From positions 1 to 50,495 of the forward strand of contig QAXH01004019.1 of assembly GCA_004335635.1 (NCBI GenBank): a stretch of DNA of 50,495 nucleotides, given 5' to 3'. Below the pieces are notes generated by a model, which saw only the letters and a list, made by a program, of their open reading frames with translations, was not told the origin of the DNA and searched no databases. Source of the DNA: Chloromonas sp. AAM2 (Eukaryota; Chlorophyta; Chlorophyceae; Chlamydomonadales; Chlamydomonadaceae). The translations under genes were made by a program, and so were the position numbers. Positions 41,206-50,495 of this stretch are shown here, in pieces; the first letter of the stretch is position 1; the number at the start of each line of letters is the position of its first letter.

Positions 41206-44200
41206 ATGGCGAGCATGGCAAACAGCTTTGATCTGTTGAACAATGTCGAATCTAAACTTTCGACAAAGAAGAAGAAGCAAAACAAGCAGGCTGCAGCGCA
41301 ATCCGACAACGGCTCCAACTCAGTTCCTGCTGATACAGGCCGTGCGAATTTGGCAGGTGGCCAAGTGGACGTTTACGAGGCCGTAGCCATTATCGAACGG
41401 GCAGCTCGAGAGGCAAGGAGCATTGCGGACAAATGCAAGCTATGGAAGGACTGGATTCGCCAGGTGCGCTGTTGCTAAATGTGTTGGCAAAGAGCAGGGA
41501 TTGGCATCGATAACTTTCCTTGGAGATCTGGCCAACAGCTTTGCAAACCTCGTGTGGCCATGTTTGTGCGACAGGCCAGCGAGAGGTCTGCAAAGAGTAT
41601 CAAGTACAAGGATGCAGACGGCAACATTCTTGAGTTTCGACAGGTAAGCTGAAGGCGAAATCAAATAGGGTTGTTCGTCATGTGCAAGGGAGTGTGTTGC
41701 CCTCTGTATGACAACCCATTATAGTGTGTGACGAGCATGTGAGTTCATTGGCGTTGTATCATCATTATCCTTGACGTGGCTGTTCCGACATGCGCGTGCA
41801 GTTGTTGCTCAAATCTCGCGCACTGGAGATCAGCCTGGAGGGCGCCGTGGGCGCTGGCATGACCGTTGAGCGCGAGGATCTGCTGTCACAATTGCTGCAG
41901 GCATTCTCGACTCGCTCTGATCCAAGGACTGCCCAAAGCCTGGCCAGTGCCATTGTAAGTGACAGCTGCTGGCGTTCCAAACACAACACAGCAGCCTAGG
42001 TACATGATCATGAGCAATCAAGATTAAAACTCGCATGCTGCACGTCCGCATGTGATCCATGCAGCACTTGGGTATCACTGTGCCCGTTGCATGTATTACC
42101 ATACACTTGCACATCCATGCACACTTGGTCCCGCAGGTACGGCTGTCCACCTTGACCGAGGATGAGCCTCTTGATGTCAAGGGCGCAGCACAGCGAGCAG
42201 TGTATGCAGTGGTCTCGTCCGTCAAAGCCGCCAGCTCAGATGCTGCGACAGGGGCGGAGGCAGCTGCTATGAACTCATGGACTGAGCGTGTCAACGGTCT
42301 CGAACAGACAATTGCAAGGGAGCGGGGAATGCTGCAAAAGCTAGCAGCAGCAGGCCGTGGAGCAACAACCAAGTGGGTGCAAGAGTGCTGCGAGTCGTTT
42401 TGGGACAATTAGGCTTGCACATGTAGCCAGCTGCATGGTGCACATCATTGTGCTGCACCACACCTTGTTTGGATTGCGCAGAGCATTTGCTCGCATGCTC
42501 CGTGTCAGGGTTCCCTGCAGAAGATGTGCAAGGGCAGGTTTGTGAAGCAGTGTAGCTGGAAGATAACACCTCGTCAAGCTTCTTCATAGCTTGCGGATGC
42601 AGAAGTGGTAGGCCAAGCATACAAGTAATGGGAGTTTCTCATCTGCAGTGGCAAGCATGTACGCCGCTGCATGCGCAGGGAGCATGCGGAGACAGCTCGC
42701 AAAATCTTCCGTCTGACTGGTGATCAGTTTGATCTGCTGCAAAGCGAGTCTATCCCCAGTGTAGGGAGCAACGGAGCAGACAGCTACATGCCTGCACTTG
42801 ACTCGCTGAGGTCGGCCATCAGCGGTAGAATTCAGGTAGAGTCTGAGACATGTAGCAGCACACTCTGGATTCACTCGCTGCTTGTCACGATCAATGGCAT
42901 GCAAAAGCGCTCTTGGTGTATCTCGCTTGATGGGCACACACGCATAGGCATGTATGAGTGGTTTTTTACATCTGTATCGTGGCAAGTCGAACAGACGATG
43001 ACTCAAGCATCCTTGTAGAACTTCATACTCGCATTGCAAAGGTCGCACACAAGCATGTGTAGCAGCAGGTAGAATGTTTGGAATTCAGGTACTTGTACAG
43101 GAGACTCCTGGCACGTGATGCTGACCGATGTGCATGATGTGTGATTGGCACGTTCTACCAAACCAGTTCATGTGTGTGCCCACTTTGCAGGCTGCTATGG
43201 GCGACAAGCCCAAGGGTGGCAAGGGCGGCGACACTGCCAGCAAGCAGGCTGCACTGGCAAGTTTACGCAAGGAGGAGGCAATTGTGTCCCAGCAAGTTGA
43301 TTCTGTGGCTGGACAGATTAGAACTCTGGAGGCACAGCTCAGGTAGGAAGACCAACCAATTGGTTGCAAAAGGATGGCAATTGTTCAGTCTATGACATGC
43401 AGCTTGAAATACATACCAGTCGGCATTGGTTTTGGCTTACTTCAGAGGCACTCAGTTGGTGGCTTGCCGTAAAACAAAACTGGTGGTTTTATCGGTTCAC
43501 TTGCATTTGATCTCGTAATTTGTTGATGCGACATAAGTCACAGTCAGGTGTGAAGCATTTGCACCTTTTGGCATCAATGCGTCACCTGTCATGCGCATGT
43601 CGGGTTGCAGGTCACTGCGCTCTCAGCAGCAAGAGCTCGATGACAAGCGGACCCAGCTGCAGCAGCGCATGCGCCTGGCCAATGACCCATCGGCACAGGG
43701 CAAGAAGGTGGGCAACATGCAAGGCTGGCGTGCCGCCTAGCCAGCCAGCCTCGCACTTGAACAACCAAGAATGTTGCCCGTGGAAAGTCCTGCTGTGGTA
43801 CTGCTGAACCTGCAGCTTCAGCAAAGGCGTAGATCATGTGGATACTGTAAGCAGGACAAAGCTGTCATATTGAGACTCAACAAGCCTGGCACTGACTTCT
43901 AGCCTCGCACTCACGCAACTACAAAGTAGTTGCCTGTAGGGGGCCTTGCTATCGCTAGCCACTGTATCGCTAGCAAGACAAAGCTGCCATGTTCGAACAC
44001 AACAAGCCTTGCGTTGACTTTGTGTGTCTGTTTCAGGGTGCTGCGGGTGTGGCCCACCATCAAGAGGAGCTGCTGGCTGTGAACGCCATCCATGACATCC
44101 TGCTGGCCACAGATGCCCGCGGCATGGGGGCAGACCAGGTGAGGGCCGTTCTTCATGCCTGCTGACGTGAAATGTTGCACAATGAGAGGTTTTGTAAAGC

Positions 44201-46417
44201 TGCAGCCACGGCAACAGGCTGCAGTCGGGGGGGGCGGTAAAAGCAGTCTCTATGACTTTTTAGTACCAAAACGTGAACTAAGTCGAGTTGACCTAGCAAT
44301 TGCTTGAGATTAAGCCAGCTGGTGTCTTGCTCAGCTCTGGTGGAGAATCCGAAGAGAGCGCTCTGATCTGATTGGCAGGCAAGCAGATACGGCCAGACAA
44401 AGTTTGGGACGGCCCCCAGGTAACCGTCTTTTCAAACCGTCATAACCGCCCAGGTAACGGTCAGAACCCTCACAATACGGGTATCAGTTTGAAGCTCTTG
44501 ACTAGCCGGTTGCGGCTAGCCTCTTAGCCAGGCCTTTCATCATCACATGATCATCACAGGACCTGTGCAATTTTTCTGGAGTTCTCCAATCTTTGGACTG
44601 CCCCATTTGACCAGCCTTTGACCGAAACCTGATTACTACTCCAGATTCTGTTTCAGAAGGGTCGATTTGTTGGGATTCGTTCTTATGGTCCATTATTTTG
44701 GGAAGCTCCCCCCCCCTGAATGAGTGGAGAAAAACACAGCTACTGTTTTTTTGTCTTCAGTCTTGTCTTCAGTGCACCACCTGCACCGTGCCTTGTTCAT
44801 TGTGCAAACCGTGCATCGTTTGTTCTTACAGGCTCTAGCTGCGCAGGCCCACAGCCAGTCGGTGGGCAGCGACTTTGTGGTGGCCGGCCGGCAGTACCTG
44901 GAGATTGCCAGGGCCGCTATGTCAGAGGTCCCCTCAAAGGTCACCTTCTGCAAGCAGCGCCTGGCGCAAGCAGAGAAGCTGCTGAAACTCGGATCCAAGG
45001 TGCGGACATGGCAGGAAACACCTTTGAAGAGGCTTTTGCACGTGCGGAATACCTGCCAGTCCTCTGCTATCAAAATGCTAATTTCGTGCAAGCACATACA
45101 TGCTACATGCCTTTGCATGCTGTCAGTTGAAACATGGCTGAGGAGTTAAAGCTTGGAGTCTGTTGAGCTCTGTCAGAAGTCTTATGCGCCCGGTGTTGAG
45201 TGGATTTTGCCTTTTTGCCTTTGAACAGAGTAAGTAAGCAGGCCTGGGCTAGACGAGCGGGCATTGTGTACATGCGCTATGCAGGAAGGCAACCGGGTGC
45301 AGGCAGATGCAGAGAAGCTCATGGCAGAGACTGTCAAGAGCGCAGACGATCTGCTGCGGAGCAGCGTGGAGGTACGATGAACAAAAATGCATCAATTGTC
45401 AGACGGCTGTGCAGCATTGCATGTATATCAGCAAATGTATTGCTGATGAATCCATATGACTGAGGTACCGATTTTAGACTATCAGTTCGGCCAGTCCTGC
45501 ATTGTCTGGTTCAGCTGTGCGTATGGACCATCACCAAGTATGACCTGGCTTGACGCTTGTGCAGGTGGACAGTGACCTGAAAGGCCGCATCAACGCCATC
45601 CTGCGCTCACAGAGCGACGCTGACTCGGGCTTGGCGGAGGCAATGCACGTGGTTGACCAGTTGCTAAGGGACATCCAAGCCCAGTATGACGCAGTACAGG
45701 TGATGCTGCGCCCTCCTGCGCCCATTGCCCCTCCGCCCGTGCCGGTAGCTGCACCAGCCGCCGTGCCCTACTCCAACGGCAAGCATCAACCAGCACCCGC
45801 TCGGCCGGGGTCTGCTGCTCCAGGCCCGGCTCCGGCCCGGCCTGTGTCAGCCGCTGCCGCACCAGCTGCAGTGCCTGTCGCACCTCTTCAGCCGGCCTTG
45901 GCCCCGTACCAGCCAGTGGCAGCGCCCGATCCTGGACCACAGAACGCATTTGATGCCGCTGCAGCTTACCTGGCCGGTCCGCGCGCACCCATCAGGTGAA
46001 GATTTCATGTGCCCACCGCATTGTCCTGAGTAATCCCTTGCTGCATTGCTTTCCAAGTCGTTTGTTTTCTCCTTGTTGCCTTCTGACACAATATGGCTGT
46101 GTATCGCGCTGGTGGTCAGGTCGGAATCTCCTGTGGCGGCACCCGCCCGCAAGGCTGCGCCTGTGGCAGCACCCGCTGTGGCCCGACCAGCGCCAAGCTC
46201 AGCCCCCCGTCAGTGGGGCAAGCCAGCAGCCATGGCAGCCCCAGCAGTAGAGGAGGGGACAACCGGTGATGACTCCCTGCCCACTCCAGCTGAGGCCATG
46301 GCTGCTGCTGCTGCCAAGGGCCCTGCTCTAGCCAGTTTGCCTGTTGCCAGTGACTCGGCTGGGGGCGAAGAGGAAGGCAAGGCGAAGAAGAAAAAGTCAA
46401 ACAGGCCAAAGGCGTAG
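41206..46417 (+). CDS. Coiled-coil protein of unknown function
   Basis: Twelve exons join in phase: 41206-41463, 41575-41643, 41802-41954, 42137-42372, 42649-42835, 43191-43342, 43611-43707, 44037-44138, 44832-44999, 45285-45371, 45565-45995 and 46120-46417, giving 745 aa. I do not recognise the family. The N-terminus has a Lys-rich stretch (STKKKKQNKQ) and IIERAAREARSIADKCKLWKDW, then KYKDADGNILEFRQ. The middle is helical with heptad-like segments: WTERVNGLEQTIARERGML, ALASLRKEEAIVSQQVDSV and SLRSQQQELDDKRTQLQQRM. The next part (AQAEKLLKLGSK, INAILRSQSDADSGLAEA) is also helical. From about residue 555 the chain becomes Pro/Ala-rich, and it ends in the basic KAKKKKSNRPKA. There is no signal peptide or membrane segment. 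The ATG at 41206 is in a good context (ATCATGGCG). The consistent phases make this a real gene. Confidence 0.87.
43853..44022 (+). repeat. Duplicated ~45-bp segments in an intron of the coiled-coil gene
   Basis: 43855-43900 and 43976-44020 share a degenerate block with ACAAAGCTG, CAACAAGCCT and TTGACTT, lying just before exon 8. This fits the pattern of short local duplications in introns seen elsewhere in the window. Confidence 0.55.
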
Positions 46418-47107
46418 AAAGCTTGTCAAAATTTCAATCCAGCCAGCGCTTTAATATATATCTCTCTCGCTCTTGCCAGCCTTAGAGATAAGGCCAATGT
46501 GTTTAAGAACAACAACAATGTGCACAAGCCGGTCAACTGTACACGTCGCTTTTCAATGCGTGCGCCTGTTACACCCAATGGTCTGGCCCGGACTTACCGC
46601 ATTGTCTGGCCCGGAATGATCACTTGCTTGCCTGGACCTGCTGAACCGGTCAGCAGGAAGCACGTTATGTTGACCGCTGCACCAGTTCTGCATATGCACA
46701 CGTGGTCTGCACAGGCACAGAACTACGCTTTGCCAGTTCTGCGCCTGTGCCAGCTAAAGCAGCTCAACCGCGTGATCCGCAGTCTTTGTTAGATGCACTT
46801 TGCCTTTCAACCTTTTAAGAACTCCACTGCACAGGGTGTATTTGAATTGCCAGCTCACTGACAGTTCCTGGTTAGTTGCATGTGCATGTCGAACTGCACT
46901 TCTGCTAAGCACAATGTCCTACACAGTGGAGTGAACCATGGCTGAGCCGTCATAACCCAGTTGGCACGTAAAGGTGTCCTGTCAGCCCGGCAATCAGTGC
47001 TTGCATGTGATTTGACCGAATATTTGACCGACTACGTACGACAGGGTCGGATAACCACTCCAGGTGTCCATCCTGCGCCTGGGTCACAGCAGTCGTGTGA
47101 GGGTATG

Positions 47108-47308
47108 AATCCTCCCAGAAAGGCAGCCAAGCCCTCTCTGCCGCAGCGCTTCATTGGGCACTAGACGCATGCCGCCTCATATAGTCACACCCGAGAACCC
47201 ATCTCCGAACAACTGCTAGCAGTAAACAAACCTAAGAGTGAGTAACAAGCCGTTCCTCATTCTGCTTCCGCCCATCCTGCACCTGAGTCACTAACAGGCT
47301 GAGTCACG
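47108..47308 (-). repeat. Composite dispersed repeat
   Basis: Its left part, 47110-47224, is the inverted near-copy of 75-190. Its right part, 47234-47308, is an inverted near-copy of 29156-29231 at the end of the desaturase gene. The two parts are adjacent here, which suggests a longer element of which the other two loci keep different pieces. No coding frame was found and element ends are not defined. Confidence 0.8.
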
Positions 47309-49711
47309 AACGTGTGAGGGTAAGGCAAGGCCTGTCCAGGCGGGTGGAAAAGAAGAGTGGCACACTCACGTACCCTTGGTGGCAAGTGTGCTCAAATGTG
47401 AGTAAGAGGTGTGGCCGAGGCTTGGTGGGCCCACCACTCTTCATCAGAAGCCTCCGTGCAGCCTGGAAATGCTTGCATGTGGGTGGCGAATCAGCCTTCA
47501 GTTGTCAAGCCAATCTTGTGTTGCATCCGAGGTGGTGTGTCGCATTAGTGCAGGTTTGCTGGCTGTCGCGGCATTACAATCCACCCTGCCCAGGCGGGTG
47601 GAAACGAAGTGCATCAAAGCATTTTACTCCGCTTTGAGTTTGGCGATGACTTGGCCACGATTGCTATGGACACAATATTGGTGGTTAACAGACCCAATTG
47701 GGGCAATTCCTCTTGCAGTTATGTCACTGCATGGGGTGCCGCAAGTATGAGGTGGGTCCGTTGACATCAAGTTGACACCACGTTGGTCGTACGTAAAGTG
47801 AGACAGGGAACGACTGATCGTGCGATCCAACCACCTCAACCTTCCAGCAGGTGAGACTGCTCCAACTGATGGGGCCAGCCATCTGGAGGTCACTCCAAGG
47901 GTTATCAACACAAGCAAGAAATACCAGTGGGACCCTAAGGACTCAAACCAGTGGCCACATGACTAAAACCACTCACTGGTTTATCACCACTTGGACGTCA
48001 GCCCGCGTAATCATTCAATCTCGAGGAAGGCTGGGATCCTGCCCAGTGGCCCCCTGTCACATTGAGTTCCGCTAGGAACGACAACCACGTGTGAATTGTA
48101 AGGCTGGTGTGCAGGCAAGAAGTGTAAAAGCCGCAGAGGGTCAGGTGAGATGGGCTGCAGATAGTCTCCAGGTCATGCATGATGGGTCCCTCTGGTCACG
48201 TGCAGGGGTTGTCTCTCACAATGCAAACGCTTATTGACTCAGCTTGCGGAAAAGACAAACGAGGGCTCCACATACAATATGTGCTGGTAAGGCTCAGCCC
48301 CGGCTCACAGGCCGCCACGCTCCCTGCCACACGAGCCACACATACTAGCGGGCGGATATGAAATGTTCTAGCTTACCGTCTCTGGTTCTGCACTCTGATA
48401 ACTTCGCATGGACGAGCTTCAGCACATGTCCTCAGTGTCAGGCTTGATCCGCACTGTGTTTGTTGTGTACCTACCTCTGGCCTGACTTGTGGACAGCTTT
48501 TTAGGCCCGACACTGGACATGTCCCTCGCGGACGGGCATGCCCCTGGCTCTTTGGCACATAACAAAGCCATGACTGCAGGGGCTTAACAGTGGTACGGTC
48601 GTGACTGCCGTCGTGCAAGGTTCGCGTTGTTGTGCAGCCGCATTTGTTTACTGCTTTTGCTTGGGAGTCACGGCTGTGGTCACCGTCAATGCCGCACTGA
48701 TGACATGTCGCATGACAGCCCGCACGTAGGTGGCATGCCTGGATCGAACGTGGAGATGGATGGCATTTGCGTACCAGTACCTGACACACCAAACCATGAG
48801 GCATAGATTTTCTCTATCTTGCCTTGCAAGACAGGAGTTTGACAGACAGACAGGTACCAAACCCGCCACTAGCAATTTTGCATTGGTACATATGATTAGG
48901 CGGCAGTTCGTGCTCAGAAGCCATACGTTGTCAGGGACAGCCACATGTGAGTAGTGGCCAGGAGGTTTGCTGTAAGTCTGCTGTATTTTTTTCTGGGTGT
49001 TTCGTGCCCGCTTGGGGGGTGTGGTTTCGCCTCCTTGTGTTTGCTTGAACTGTTGCGCCACCACCTTTGGCTGGCATCCTTACCAAGGCCTGTGCATCTT
49101 GATAGGCCTGTCTTCGCCTGTGCTCTTGTGCCTGTGTCTCCCATGCGCCCTTCTTCCTTGCGCAAGCAAGGTCAGGGCGGTACTGGTCTTGTCTTGAGGT
49201 GTGGGACGCCTTCCCAGATGTAAATCAGATGTACAGGTTGTACACTGAGATGTATATGCACCTGTACACATGTCACGCTTTGATGAATGGTGTGCAGCCT
49301 ACATTTCGCAAGATATAACATATATACACGGTTGTATAGGCAAACGCGCACACACACATGCGCGCGCACACACGTTCGCCTTCTGACATAATCATGGTGC
49401 GCAGCGATCAATCTGAACAACAGCAAAGAGCACGGTTTTGAAGCTCATGCCAACCATCCAGTCCCTTGTCCTGCAGTGAATCAAGGCACAGCAGACCCTG
49501 TGCACCTGTTGCCCCTATCCCTGACTCTATCCCTGGTAAGCCTGATGCAGCCTGCCTCTCCAATTCAATGGTTGCTTGCCCGCTACAGCTGGGCTTCTGG
49601 CTGCTGCGACAGGTTCTGCAATCAAGCCTGCCGAGTGGTGCACGAGTTGCTGAGGGGGTGTGCCAAACCATTCTAATCAGGCAATCCACGTTTGGCAGAG
49701 CACAGCATGAT

Positions 49712-49780
49712 TCTCAGACAAGGTTCGTGCCAAAAAAAAGACAAGATCTCAGACAAGATTCTCAGACAAGGTTCGTGCCA
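49712..49780 (+). repeat. Short direct duplication (TCTCAGACAAGGTTCGTGCC)
   Basis: Two copies of TCTCAGACAAGGTTCGTGCC flank an A run and two partial ACAAGAT(C)TCAGACAAG copies. It is a small local tandem duplication in intergenic DNA. Confidence 0.75.
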
Positions 49781-50495
49781 TCAACATTAACATTCAAGTA
49801 GGTGTGTTGAGGACATTCTACATCTTACATCGAAACTAGAACAGGTGGATGAGCATACCGTTAGCACGTCCCACTTGAGTAAAGGAGGTCTGTGTATCAC
49901 TGACATAGATAGGTCATGCTGATTACATGTAGCTTGGCTGGCCACCCGCCTCCTTGGGGAGGTAGCCAAGCCCTGCAACCCCCGACTTGTGATCTGGCCT
50001 CCGTGTGCCAGCAGCAGATGGACAGTTCAGCTTTGCGATTGGGATCACAGCCGGCTGGGATTACATTTTCTCGCTCGCCAATTCAAAGCTGTGTATAACC
50101 AACTCATATGAACAGACGATACATCTCAACATGTAGTGGTGGTCACTCCCGCCACTGAATGACTCACTCGACATGTGTGACATGATCAGTTAGGGCCTGC
50201 CGGCCTTTCTCGGTCATCCTTGCTCCGTTTCCGGCCATTGAAACCGCAAAAGAAGCCCATTACCTAACCTCTCCTCGTTATGACGTGATAGCGTTGCTGC
50301 TGACAACTCTGTGCTGGGCTGTCCCGCCAGAGGAATCGGTTTGAGTGGTGCAAGTCCACTTGACAGGATGGAGCGAGGCATGTTTATATAGATCAAGCAA
50401 ACTTGTGACTGGGTCCGTTTGTTTGAGGCATGAGTATTGTAATGTTGGTTTTTCTACACGCAAACGATCGGAATTTGCTGTTTTTTCTCCACTTG

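Larger units (their letters stand above)
46418..50495. other. Right flank without recognised genes
   Basis: About 4 kb. Open frames here (for example 48373-48804 minus, 48648-49064 minus and 49466-49801 plus) have no recognisable motifs or splice links. Contents seen are the composite dispersed repeat at 47108-47308, two copies of a CCAGGCGGGTGGAAA block (47337-47351 and 47590-47604), an alternating purine-pyrimidine (CA/CG) stretch at 49340-49376 and a TTCTCAGACAAGGTTCGTGCC direct duplication at 49712-49780. A gene continuing beyond the right edge cannot be excluded. Confidence 0.5.

Noticed and set aside
44139..44831. 693-bp intron of the coiled-coil gene considered as a transposon insertion
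   Set aside because: No terminal inverted repeats, target-site duplication or matches elsewhere in the window could be found by eye.
48373..49064. Two minus-strand frames of about 140 codons
   Set aside because: No motifs, no consistent splice partners, and composition like the surrounding non-coding DNA.
49340..49376. Alternating CA/CG stretch as a functional Z-DNA element
   Set aside because: It is an ordinary dinucleotide-rich microsatellite; no gene or signal nearby supports a function.

Overview
This window reads as nuclear DNA of a eukaryote, most likely a chlorophyte green alga. All recognisable genes are split by GT-AG introns into short exons, and their phases could be checked junction by junction. 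One gene carries a plant/algal DUF506 (PDDEXK-like) domain. TGTAA, the usual green-algal poly(A) signal, occurs twice just after the CCT4 stop codon. Introns and intergenic DNA are rich in microsatellites, minisatellites and dispersed repeats. There are no operons or bacterial signals. The species cannot be named from sequence alone.

Layout, left to right. 1-1500: repeat-rich, non-coding, with a copy of a dispersed repeat (75-193) and a ~200-bp inverted repeat (1131-1335). 1747-6493 (+): a transposon-like gene with a DUF6729-like zinc ribbon and three C-terminal zinc-finger-like modules, the last broken by a 10-bp deletion. 8002-12273 (-): chaperonin subunit CCT4, 12 exons, 527 aa, intact. 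13520-19447 (-): histone acetyltransferase GCN5, 10 exons, about 512 aa, with a hAT-like MITE (14085-14670, 8-bp target-site duplication) in its last intron. 20936-21979 (-): ubiquitin-fold modifier UFM1, 5 exons, 89 aa, with one GC-AG intron. 22291-25212 (+): DUF506 protein, 6 exons, 663 aa, divergent from UFM1 across 311 bp. 25213-29155: no gene seen. 29220-32392 (-): fatty-acid-hydroxylase/sterol-desaturase-type enzyme, 9 exons, about 323 aa. 32869-39919 (+): large F-box/WD40 protein, 7 exons, 1517 aa, divergent from the desaturase across 476 bp. 41206-46417 (+): coiled-coil protein of unknown function, 12 exons, 745 aa. 46418-50495: no gene seen, but a composite repeat at 47108-47308.

The genes do not form one pathway. 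They are housekeeping functions: protein folding (CCT4), chromatin acetylation (GCN5), ufmylation (UFM1), probable SCF ubiquitin ligase targeting (F-box/WD40) and membrane lipid oxidation (desaturase), plus two proteins of unknown function. The most unusual material is in the repeats. Exon ends with their splice donors are tandemly duplicated in two genes. A 20-bp core motif recurs about nine times in both orientations. One dispersed repeat contributes the stop codon of the desaturase gene and shares a 27-bp stretch with a GCN5 exon. I found no clearly new multi-gene system.
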